A DNA stretch of 64,000 bases from Meira nashicola (Eukaryota > Basidiomycota > Exobasidiomycetes > Exobasidiales > Brachybasidiaceae): assembly GCA_001600355.1 (NCBI GenBank), contig BCJU01000002.1, forward strand, positions 1,860,001-1,924,000. The letters are read 5' to 3'. This document shows positions 18,041 through 28,754 of the stretch, piece by piece (position 1 is the first letter of the stretch; every line of letters starts with the position of its first letter). The position numbers and the translations under genes were made by a program. The notes under the pieces were generated by a model that worked only from the letters and a program-made list of their open reading frames with translations, searched no databases and was not told where the DNA came from.

Positions 18041-20050
18041 ATGGCTGGTAGGCGTGAAGGGCTAGGGGAGGTTAAGCTACCAGAAAGGCAAGAAAGAAGG
18101 GTTGCTTTTTGGGGAAAATGTCAAGTGATTCCACCGGCATACTTTTTACCTGAAGATCCAGTAGAAAATTATTTTGCAAGAAAAGAAGAACATTTGATCG
18201 GTAAAAAAACATCAAGAATTCATTTCCCTTTTCGATCTCATAAAAATGGAAGGAGATGGTCAAATGCTTCACCAGATCCAGGAAGAAGTAAGAGTAGTAA
18301 TAGCGCTCATGATTCGATAAAATCTTCTCATACTAATCATCATTCACGATCTCATAGCGTGCCTATCCGTGCGCCTTCTCTTTCGCCAACTCTTCACATC
18401 TCACGCGATGGAACGGCAAATCGACTTCGACAAAGGCTCATATCTCCGCCCCCTCCTTCTCCGTTGGGAAGAGCGATAGAAGGGGATAATTATGTAGAAG
18501 CAGATTCATCCTCGCCCGCTTCTCCTACTTCACCCAAAGCCAATCAATTACCTTTGGCTAGACCGGTCGCTGTAAGAAAGCCTCTTACATTTGGCTTTGA
18601 TAAAGATGATGAACAAGAAGGACAGCTTGGGATCGATCAAATAACGCAAAGTCTTTCTTTACGTATTCCGCCAATCATTTATGTGCACAGCATATCCAAT
18701 AAAGCTGTCGCTTTGGATAATCCTGCCGCTGCTGTTTTAAATTGGGAAGAAACAGAAGAAAAAGGATCATCTAATTCATCTTGCGAAGAAACGGAAAAAG
18801 ATGACGATAATAATGTAGAGGAAGAAGAAATTTTTGAAGAAGAAGATTTGCATGGAGAATGCAATTGCCCTGATTGTGAGACAAAAATGCTTGCCGCTTT
18901 GGCTCCCAATTATACTCCCAATTGGACACGTTCTGCAAGAAGGAAGTATTTGGCAGATCGGAAAGAAGCAATGAACGAACAATCACGCAAATCTGTCAAA
19001 CCTCCGATATGGCTAAAAACAGAAGAATCCGAATTAGCAGATACTTCTTCTAAGCTAAGGGATATTCAAGCCGATGAAGTGGATGCAAAACATGGTGAAT
19101 CACAAAAGGAAATTGTCGATAAAAAGGCAGATATAAACGATCACTCAATAAAGCCTTCTATTACGCCGGAAGAGGCAACTGATGATACAATATTGCAAAG
19201 GGAGGTAGACCAAGAAGTACGACTAAGGGAAGAAGAAAATCAAGCAAAACGGACGAGGAATGAGATGAAAAGATTGAGTTCAGATGTTGGCTCAGGATTA
19301 CGATTAGGTGGTGGTGGAGCAAGAGCGATGATGCGACAGTTAGAAGAAGCGGAACAAGCAGAAAGACGAGCAAAAATTGAACGTTCTAGAAGTCCAAAAA
19401 GTCCAGAAGAGGCGTCAGGTTCGAATAATGTAAAATTGGAGATTCCATCACCAGGTATAGAAAGTCCGACGGTAAGTCCGAATAATCTTACTGTACAGGC
19501 GGAAAAGCCATCACGAACACCGTCACCGCTAAAAAGAATGTTTAGCAATGGAAGTGTACCAGGTCGCAAACCTTCTCCATCTGATCCTGCACCTTTACGA
19601 CATCCATCGCCTTCTTTGCTTATCAAAAGAGAATTAGCTCTTGGCATACCTGTTCAATCTATTTCTTCCAATAATTCATCACGATCGCGACAAACATGGA
19701 GCGGTACGCCACCGATTATTGAAAGCAATAAAAATGTAACAGCTAAGCAAGATGAAATAGCACAACAACGAGCTAAACTTGCACGAGCAGAGACGGTAAA
19801 CGGTAGCCGGAGACCTTCTTATGATGGAAGATCAACGACCGATCAAAGGCCTTCATCCAGCTTGAGAAGGGCAAACACGACCGGATCGCGTGCACATTCG
19901 TTAAGTGCGCCACCTATCTCAATTCCTCCACCAATTTCAGGTCATCCTGCACCTTCTAATGTGCCCCAAAGCCCTAATAATGTCGTAGATAAAGCAAGGG
20001 CAAAAGCTAGGAGTAGTTTCAAGGATTTAGTAGCACGCATGAAGAGCTAA
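18041..20050 (+). CDS. large disordered protein of unknown function
   Basis: 669 residues, one exon. The first 65 residues look ordered and conserved in style (ERRVAFWGKCQVIPPAYFLPEDPVE). The rest is Ser/Pro/Arg-rich with many SP/TP and RxxS sites, suggesting a phosphorylated, intrinsically unfolded protein. An acidic patch (about 240-265) precedes a possible metal-binding CNCPDC motif near 274. A charged coiled coil lies around 395-450, and the C-terminus is basic (KARAKARSSFKDLVARMKS). No family recognised. The long, even ORF and its composition make it a real gene. Confidence 0.75.
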   Translation: MAGRREGLGEVKLPERQERRVAFWGKCQVIPPAYFLPEDPVENYFARKEEHLIGKKTSRIHFPFRSHKNGRRWSNASPDPGRSKSSNSAHDSIKSSHTNHHSRSHSVPIRAPSLSPTLHISRDGTANRLRQRLISPPPPSPLGRAIEGDNYVEADSSSPASPTSPKANQLPLARPVAVRKPLTFGFDKDDEQEGQLGIDQITQSLSLRIPPIIYVHSISNKAVALDNPAAAVLNWEETEEKGSSNSSCEETEKDDDNNVEEEEIFEEEDLHGECNCPDCETKMLAALAPNYTPNWTRSARRKYLADRKEAMNEQSRKSVKPPIWLKTEESELADTSSKLRDIQADEVDAKHGESQKEIVDKKADINDHSIKPSITPEEATDDTILQREVDQEVRLREEENQAKRTRNEMKRLSSDVGSGLRLGGGGARAMMRQLEEAEQAERRAKIERSRSPKSPEEASGSNNVKLEIPSPGIESPTVSPNNLTVQAEKPSRTPSPLKRMFSNGSVPGRKPSPSDPAPLRHPSPSLLIKRELALGIPVQSISSNNSSRSRQTWSGTPPIIESNKNVTAKQDEIAQQRAKLARAETVNGSRRPSYDGRSTTDQRPSSSLRRANTTGSRAHSLSAPPISIPPPISGHPAPSNVPQSPNNVVDKARAKARSSFKDLVARMKS

Positions 20051-21057
20051 TAATGTATTTTGTATTTTTTTTCTTTGATAAAACATATTGTGAAATGTTC
20101 ATTGATTAAATTAATTTGTTTGTTTATGATAGGGTCTTTCTACATAAATTAAGTTTGGTCTTTGAGATTTTTCCGCAAATGGAAGTAGATTGTCTCGTAG
20201 AACATCTGATTGTGGCTGACTGATTATGTGTGATCTATCTGCACCCTATCTGGTAAACATTAATTAGTAAATATATACTTTCTTCAGCCTGACGCGTAGA
20301 TTAGTTTATATCTCGTGCCTGCATGCCTGTCTGTCCAAATGGGTTAAAACTCAATCCGGATTTTTTGTTGTCCAATTTTGTGTTAGAGGCATTCCCGCGA
20401 GTAGCGTCTTCGTTGTGCGCAGCCACAGAAAGTGTGTCAGAACGCGTAGCTTTTTTTTAACCTTTCGCATTCTTTCCATTTACATCTTCATTTCCGAGAC
20501 AATTTTGAAAGCCTAGACTAGAATAGTGTGGAAACGTCAACCATCATATTCAACTCAGATGCCAAAAACCGAAAGAGTGGGCCTATCTTTTAGATTATGC
20601 TGTCTCAAAAAGGTGGGGCATTTGAGACCCTTTAAAGAGATTGTAAGCTTTTGATCTTGCAGAAATGAACAGATATTTGTCATGTGTTTGCATAAGCCAT
20701 GCAGCATAACCAGTACGGACAATGCTTTTGATTGCGCTAGAGATTGTGGAGCGAAAAGGCTAGCCTAGCCTCTATGGGGAATGATCGGGATGAGGATCTT
20801 GTACGATATAGTGGACGAATTTGGTTAGTTGAGGCAACCGGGCCACCGAAAAGGTATGCTCAGCCTCTAAATGGGCCAGATGGACATAGGCCACCGATCA
20901 TAGTCCAATCGGATAGCATTCATTGATGATTTGTGATCGTCTTCGTTCTCAATCAATCGTCATCATCTTTTCCACCATCACCTTCGCCATTGTGGTCAAT
21001 TTTCCAAAATTACAGCATCAATAGAAGCCAAAGAACCTGGTCGATGCAAACGGAATT
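20051..21057. other. long upstream region of the giant secreted-protein gene
   Basis: About 1 kb. The only ORF of note (20744-20926) starts at TTG and has no recognisable content. I see no RNA gene. Promoter regions of this length are common upstream of regulated cell-surface genes, but no specific site could be assigned. Confidence 0.45.
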
Positions 21058-24000
21058 ATGAACGGGTAAGATCATTGGCCCGTTCGAGGCCAAAAACGTT
21101 TGCATCGATCAGCTTGATCATACTCATCCTCTTAGGTTTAACAATAGGATTTTCCATTTCAACAGCCATTGAAAAATCAAAATTGGTCAAGGAAAAACCT
21201 CAAAAAGAAACTTATGGAGATTTCTGTCCATACTTTCAGGTAGCATGTGAACGTGCTTGTGTAGAAAATGGTGGTATTTCAAATTCGTTTTGTTCAATGA
21301 CAGATCCAAAGTGCGCCTGTAAAGATGGAAAGGAAGAAACTATAAACTCAATCCTTCAAGTTGTTTCAATTTTACAGAGTACGGCAAATAATGGCACCGA
21401 CCAGGAAACTACAATCACGGTCACAGATTCCGCTGCTGATCAAGTTTCTACAAGTACAATTGTCAAAACTCTCACTGTCAGTGGAGATCGTCAAGTCTTA
21501 CCAACTAGTGCGGGAAATGTTTGGCAATCAGCAGGTGAAGGAGGAGCAACAGCGGAGAAACAGCTCTCTGGTAATGGGCAGAACACGCAGAGACAAGGAG
21601 CTTCAATTGGAGCGCAAGAAAACCTTCAATCATCAGATAGAGTCAAAACTGTTGTAGAACAGACCACCGTTCAAGGTCAAGTTCTGGTTCAGTCATTCAC
21701 GACAACTCTTACTGCACCAGAACAAATCCAAACAATAACCAATGTTCAAACTGTGCAAGGACAAGCAATTCCAACAACTATAATCTCTACCATTGTTGAA
21801 ACGGCAGCAGCCCAGCCTTCAATTGTCACAATGCAAGGAGAAGGAAGGATAAGTACATTTACCGAAGTAGTATCAGGTAATGAAATCACGAGGACGATTA
21901 CGAGCGATCCTGAAACCGTGACGGTAGCAGGACAAAATATCGTCAGCATCATTACAGAATCGGGGAAAGAGGTCACTCGTACAATCACTGCAGATCCTTC
22001 CACTATTACATTAGCAGGAAGCGAGATCGTCCAAACGATTTCAGCAGATCCTCTCACGGTGACGATTTCGGGGCAAGAAGAAATTTACACCATTACGGAT
22101 GAGATCACACGTACGATTTCTGCTCAACCTTCTACAGTGACGATACCAGGTCAAGATATTTTAAAGACTGTAGTAGAGCCTGGGGTAGAAGTAACACGAA
22201 CAATCACCGCAGATCCTTCTACAGTAACTTTACCTGGACAAGATATTTTGAAAACGTTAACGGTACCTGGACAAGATATCTTAAAGACAATAACGGAATC
22301 GGGGATCGAGATTACACAAACAATCTCTGGAGATCCTATTACAGTGACCGTCTCAGTAGAGGGAGCAATTCAAACTATTACCAACGAGCTCACGCGTACG
22401 ATTTCCGCTGATGCTAGTACAGTGACTGTACCTGGACAGGACATAATCAAAACTATAACAGAATCTGGAATCGAAATAACCCGAACGATTTCTGCAGATG
22501 CATCCACAGTGACTATACCTGGACAGGATATCATTAGAACAATAACGGAACAAGGAATTGAGATCACAAGGACAATCTCTGCAGATCCTATCACGGTAAC
22601 TATTCCTGGACAAAATATCTTGAAAACAATAACCGAATCAGGAATCGAAATCACACGAACAATCTCTGTGGATCCTTCTACGGTAACTATTCCTGGTCAA
22701 GACATCTTAAGAACAGTAACGGAATCGGGGATTGAGATCACGCGAACGATTTCTGTGGATCCTTCTACAGTGACCATTGCTGGACAAGACATCTTAAGAA
22801 CAGTAACGGAATCTGGAATTGAAATCACACAAACAATCACTGGAGATCCTGTAACCGTGACAGTTTCTGCAGATGGGTCAATTCAAACCATTACCAATGA
22901 GCTAACTCAAACAATTACTGCAGATGCTTCTACTGTGACTATACCTGGTCAAGAGATTCTGAAGACAATAACAGAATCAGGAATTGAGATCACACAAACA
23001 ATCACTGCAGAACCTTCTACGATTACTATCCCTGGTAAAGATATTCTAAAGACAATAACGGAATCAGGGATCGAGATCACACAAACAATCACTGGAGATC
23101 CTGTAACCGTCACGGTCTCTGCAGATGGGACAGTTCAAACCATTACCAATGATATTACACAAACAATCACTGCAGATCCTTCTACGGTAACAATCCCTGG
23201 TCAAGATATTCTGAAGACAATAACGGAATCGGGGACTGAAATTACACAGACAATCACCGCAGAACCTTCTACGATTACTATCCCTGGTCAAGATATTTTA
23301 AAAACGATAACAGAATCAGGGATCGAGATCACACAAACAATCACTGGAGATCCTGTAACTGTGACTGTTTCTGCAGAGGGTGTAATTCAAACCGTGACAA
23401 ATGAGCTTACACGTACAATTTCAGCAGATACATCTACTATCACTTTGAGTGAAGAAGCACAAATTCAGACGATCGTGGAGACAACAACTATTACTGGAAG
23501 TGATATTATCAGAACTGTAACAGCAGAAGCCCAGACTGTAACCCTCAGTGGAGCAGATGGAGAAGTTCAAATCATTACCGAGACCTTACCGGTGTCTTAT
23601 GTGACTGAAACTATTCACGGCAGTGATATAATTCAGACAGTATCCGCAGAAGCTTCTACCTTAACACAGACAATTTCGGGCAAGGAAGTTACATTGACAA
23701 TCACTGCAGAACCATCCACAATCACGATTAGCGGAGAATCTCTTCAAACGATTACTCAAGTGGAAAGCATTCCTGGTCCAACGATTACGCAGGCGATGCC
23801 AACGACAATTTTCTTGCCGGCTTCGACTATAGTACAAAGCGCAGAACCAACTTCGATCTTTGTGGAAAAGACTCTTACCGAATTTGCTACACTGCCTGGA
23901 GAGATTACAACCTTTACTCAAATTGCTGATCCTTCTTCGATCACTATTGATCGAACGTTGACAGAATATGCCACTCTCCCTATTTCGATCGAAACGCAAT

Positions 24001-27000
24001 ACGCACCTACTACCGTAAGCGAACAAGTTGTATCGACTTTGACTTTGGAAACAACTGCAGTTTCAATTCAAACAATTTCGCTCGATGGAAGCATTACTAC
24101 TGTATTCCAAACTCAAACTCTACCCGGGGAGGTAACCACAATAACTCAAATTGCTGATCCATCTTCGATTACCATTGATCGTTTTCTTCCAACGACCACC
24201 ACAGAGCAGGTTATCTCTACTTATACCTTGGAAACGACAGCAATCGCTACTCAGACGATCTTGCCTGACCCTGTCACAGTTCAGAACTTCGTGACTTTAA
24301 CGTCTTTACAGCCTTTCACTACAACGGAGACAGCCATATCGCAAGTGACACTCGATCCAACAACAATTGAAAAGTACATCACCGAGGTGTCGGTTCAACC
24401 TACAACTGCCACTGAGCAAATCGTTTCGACGCTTACATTGGAGACGACTGCTACTTTTACGCAGCCTGTTACCTTGGATCCAATCACGGTAACCCAAATT
24501 TCTGTTCAACCGACAACTGCTACCCAAGTAGTCACTCTTGATCCTAGCACAGTGGAGAATTATGTAACCCTGACTTCTTTGCAGCCCTTCACTGCAACAG
24601 AAACGGTTATATCTACACAACAAGTGACTCTTGATCCTTCTACAGTGGAAGAGATTGTCACACAGGTATCAATTCAACCAACAACTACTACCGAACAGGT
24701 TATTTCCACTTTGACAGTTGAGAGGACCGCTATTTCTACGCAGTCAATCACGGTTCTAGGTTCAGGAATCACGAATGTTCAATATGTTACTGAACCTACC
24801 ACGATTTTCAACACTCAATTTGCCACGATAACGACAACAGATGTACAGTTATCGACTTTGCCAGTCGAAACCTTGACAAGTTTGATCACAAATCTACAAA
24901 CAGAGACCCAAGTACAAACCTCGCTAGTACCCACCACGGTATTTGGAACGGTTACGAGTACACAATTGTCGACTTTACCTGCTGAAACATTGACAAGTTT
25001 GATCACAAATTTACAGACAGAGACTCAATTTGAGACTTCAATAGTGCCTACCACAGTTTTTGGAACGGTTACGAGCACACAGTTGTCGACCTTACCTGCT
25101 GAAACTTTGACAAGTTTAATCACAAACTTTCAAACAGAGACCCAAGTACAAACCTCGCTAGTCCCTACCACGGTATTTGGAACGGTTACGAGTACAGAGT
25201 TGTCGACTTTGCCGGCCGAAACACTGACAAGTTTGGTCACAAACTTACAAACAAGAACTCAGACTCAGACGCAAATTGAAACCTCCATCGTCCCGACAAC
25301 TGTTTATGGTACAGTCACTTCTGTCCAAACATCAACCTTACCGGTACAAACAGTTACGAGCTTGATTACGAATTTACAGACCCAGACCCAAGTGGAGACT
25401 TCCATTGTACCAACTACCGTCTTTAACACCCAATATCAAACTCTGACAACTGTAGATGTACAAAGGACCACTTTACCGGCAGAAACATTGACCAGCTTGA
25501 TCACAAATTTGCAAACACAGACCCAAATTCAAACATCACTTGTTCCGACCACAATTTACGGTACAGTCACTTCTGTACAGACATCAACTTTACCGGCACA
25601 GACAATTACAAGTTTGATTACAAATTTACAGACCCAGACCCAAACCCAAGTCGAGACTTCCATTGTCCCAACGACAGTCTTCAATACACAATATCAAACA
25701 CTAACAACTACAGATGTTGAAACATCAACTTTACCGGCACAAACACTTACGAGTTTGATTACAAATTTGCAGACTCAAACTCAAGTTGAGACTTCCCTCG
25801 TTCCTACCACAATCTATGGTACAGTCACTTCTGTTCAAACGTCAACTTTACCGGCGCAAACAGTCACAAGTTTGATCACAAACTTACAGACTCAAACTGA
25901 TGTTGAAACTTCCATTGTTCCAACGACAGTCTTTAATACACAGTATCAAACTTTAACAACTACAGATGTAGAAAGAACTACATTGCCAGCTGAAACTTTG
26001 ACCAGCTTAATCACCAATTTACAGACCCAAATTCAGACCTCGTTTGTACCAACAACGGTTTATGGAACAACGACAAGTGTTCAAACATCAACTTTACCGG
26101 CAGAAACGCTTACAAGTCTCGTGACAAACTTGCAGACCCAAACACAAATTCAAACTTCCTTTGTTCCAACAACAGTTTATGGCACAGTTACATCGACATT
26201 ACCGGCCGTTACTCTAACGAGTCTAATCACGAGCGTACAAGTTCAAACATCTTATGTTCCAACAACGAGTTACAGTACGGTGCTTAGTGTTCAAACGTCA
26301 ACCTTGCCAGCAGAAACAATTACCAGCGTATCAACTCAATTACAGACTTTGACCGATATTAGTACGCAAATTCAAACTACTCTTATCCCAACTTCATTCT
26401 TTTATACAGTAACAAATACACTTTCGCAAACTCAAACGCTTCCAGCAAGCACCTTGACGAGTATTTCTACTGTTTTAACAACTTCTACCGACTTTATGAC
26501 GCAAACAACGTTTATTCCGACTTCTTTCTTCTATACGGTAACGGCTACAAATACTCAAACTAGCTTGATTACATCGGTGGTGACATCTACTCCTCCTGCA
26601 GTGACAAGTTCGACGACAATAACATTACCGGCAAGCACAATTGTTAGTACATCCATACTTCCAGCTTCAACGATTACGTCTATACCTGATCCGAGTACAA
26701 TAATCTCTACAGTAGTGAGCACGTACACAACCGCCCTTCCCGCTTCAACAATTACATCCGTACCTGCTCCTAGTACGATTACTGCTACCGTAACAAGTAC
26801 AAGTGTTTCGATTTCTGTTCCGCCCGTTCAAACTGTTACAACACAATTACCTGCAAGTACATTGATCTCTAGTGTTACAAGTACGGTTACCTCAATCGTT
26901 CCACCCGTGACAATCACATCTATACCGCCGGCCAGTACGCAAACTGTTACGAATACAATTACTTCAATACCGGAAGCTGTGACATCAACTCTTACGAGCA

Positions 27001-28298
27001 CTATTACATCTATTCCTGCGGCTATTACTAGTACGATAACAAGTGTATCAACTTCTATCATCCCGGCAGTGACTAGTACACTTACGAGTATATCCACTTC
27101 TACACTTCCTGCTGTTACTTCAACTCTCACAAGCGTATCAACTTCGATCATTCCGGCAATTACAAGTACAATCACTAGCGTTTCTACTACCACCCTTCCT
27201 GCGGTTACAAGTACTCAAGTTACAGTAAGTACTGTTGTGTCTACAAGTTTGGTTCCTACCACTTCGACTGTTTCGGTAACTTTACCACAAGCGACACAGA
27301 CAGTTACTTTGCCACAAGCAACTGCCACTACTACTTTAACTTCTTCTGTCACCTTACCTCAAGCTACATCAACGGTATCGTTAACTTTGCCTCCAGTAAC
27401 TTCTACTGTGACTACGACAGCTTCTGTAACTTTGTCTCAAGTCACTTCAACGGTTTCAGTCACTTTACCTCAGGCGACTGCAACAGTGTCTGTAACTCTT
27501 CAACAAGCTACAAGTACAGCCACTTCAACAGTTTCGGTCACTTTACCTCAAGCGACAAGTACAACAACTTCTACTGTTTCAGTCACTTTACCGCAAGCGA
27601 CAAGTACAACAACTTCTACCGTTTCAGTCACTTTACCGCAAGCAACAACGACAGCAACAGCAACGGCAACGGCAACGGTGTCTGTAACTCTCCCGCAAGC
27701 TACAAGTACAACCACTTCCACGGTTTCAGTCACTTTACCACAAGCAACTAGTACAACAACTTCTACAGTTTCAGTAACCTTACCACAAGCAACGGCCACG
27801 GTTTCCGTCACTTCGACCAGTAGTGTCACTTTACCTGCTGTCACTAGTACAAACACTGTGACATCTGTACAAGTTTCCACTTCTACTTCCACTCTTTTAC
27901 AAACAATCATTCAATCTACAACTCTTACACAAACAGTGGTACAAGCAACCACTCTTACTCAAACAGTCACCCAACCAACAACTCTCACTCAAACAGTCAC
28001 CCAACCAACAACTCTCACTCAAACAGTNNNNNNNNNNNNNNNNNNNNNNNNNNNNNNNNNNNNNNNNNNNNNNNNNNNNNNNNNNNNNNNNNNNNNNNNN
28101 NNNNNNNNNNNNNNNNNNNNNNNNNNNNNNNNNNNNNNNNNNNNNNNNNNNNNNNNNCAACCAACAACTCTCACTCAAACAGTCACCCAACCAACAACTT
28201 TGACACAAACAATCACACAAGCTACTACAGTCACGGCCACAGTCACACAAGTTACTACAGTCACGGCTACAGTATCCGCCACAAAGTTGGTAAGATAG
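21058..28298 (+). CDS. giant Ser/Thr-rich secreted repeat protein (adhesin-like), interrupted by an assembly gap
   Basis: About 2,400 residues. The long frame has no ATG upstream; the best start is ATG at 21058 with an 8-nt first exon (21058-21065), a 47-nt intron with a perfect GTAAG donor and a CAG acceptor at 21110-21112, then exon 2. The spliced product begins MNGLIILILLGLTIGFSISTA, an excellent signal peptide. A six-Cys module follows (Cys about 41, 48, 52, 63, 70, 72). The rest is Thr/Ser/Gln/Val-rich tandem repeats in four blocks, annotated separately. The C-terminus (ATVSATKLVR) has no hydrophobic tail, so no GPI anchor is visible. A GTAAG at 28290 just before the stop might be a donor to another exon. 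It is probably a heavily O-glycosylated wall or extracellular protein. 130 Ns at 28028-28157 hide part of the last block. Confidence 0.82.
21870..23470 (+). repeat. tandem repeat block A, 29-residue units
   Basis: Unit about 87 bp. Consensus reads PGQDILKTITESGIEIT followed by QTITADPSTVTI, alternating with a shorter variant containing VTVSADG.IQTITNEL. Units are near-identical in protein but carry many synonymous changes, so selection on the protein rather than recent duplication explains the similarity. Confidence 0.9.
24835..26390 (+). repeat. tandem repeat block B, about 39-residue units
   Basis: Units contain LPAETLTSLITNLQTQTQ, then a VPTTVFGTVTS or VPTTVFNTQYQTLTT version. Two alternating subtypes give a higher-order pattern. 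DNA identity between some neighbours is high (for example around 24,890 and 25,010), indicating more recent duplication than block A. Confidence 0.88.
27270..27815 (+). repeat. tandem repeat block C, about 15-residue units
   Basis: Units read SVTLPQATSTTTSTV with variable Thr/Ala spacers, including a short simple ACGGCA-type run near 27,660. Ser/Thr-dense and probably O-glycosylated. Confidence 0.88.
27940..28210 (+). repeat. tandem repeat block D, 30-bp perfect units, with gap
   Basis: Ten-residue unit VTQPTTLTQT. Units flanking the gap are identical at DNA level, unlike the older blocks, so this is the youngest and most length-variable array of the gene. Confidence 0.9.
28028..28157. other. 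assembly gap (130 N)
   Basis: Run of N inside repeat block D. Continuing the 30-bp unit exactly across it would need 4 plus a multiple of 30 bases (124 or 154), so 130 is an estimate; it happens to keep the reading frame. Confidence 0.99.
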
Positions 28299-28754
28299 TT
28301 GTCACTACTTAACATCCACTTGCATAAATTCCTGGCAAGGAATGTGTATCGGAAGATCAAATTTGTATCAATAAATTCATTCTTTTAATTCAGGCCTGTA
28401 ATATATAGTCACCGATTTCAATTTTATTTGTTCCGTCATATGTCGACCTCAAAGTAGAATGATAAGAGAACGTGAAATGGTTAACCAAATTTGTATAGTC
28501 AACACTAGAATACTCTAAACCAGCACTGTAGGCATCTGAACTGCGCACGTGTAAACGATTCTCCAGCCCAATGCTTGTTAGAATAGCGCGTTACATTTGT
28601 ACACTGGCAACGCGCCAATTCTAAGCTGAATTCCAGCGCATTGACAGCTTGCAATGGAATGCACACGCACACGCCGCCAACCAACAATCATTCTTCCTAA
28701 CACACTTCCACATCTCATTCGGGCAGAGGAATCGAATTCTTCAACTTTGTCAAG
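28299..28754. other. intergenic, upstream of COPI alpha
   Basis: About 455 bases with the 3' UTR of the repeat protein and the alpha-COP promoter. It includes a possible extra 3' exon of the repeat gene (branch-like CTTAAC near 28310, several AGs), but no resulting tail looks meaningful. Confidence 0.4.

Noticed and set aside
20744..20926. 60-codon ORF as first exon of the repeat protein
   Set aside because: It starts at TTG, gives no signal peptide, and the 8-nt exon at 21058 gives a far better start.
21180..21320. CFEM domain at the start of the giant protein
   Set aside because: CFEM needs eight Cys with a set spacing; only six Cys are present in a different pattern.
21870..28210. CRISPR-like direct repeats
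   Set aside because: The repeats are in-frame coding tandem units without unique spacers, in a eukaryotic gene.
21058..28298. Minus-strand ORFs antisense to the giant repeat protein
   Set aside because: They arise from the low-complexity codon pattern of the repeats and share their periodicity; no independent start, signal or composition.
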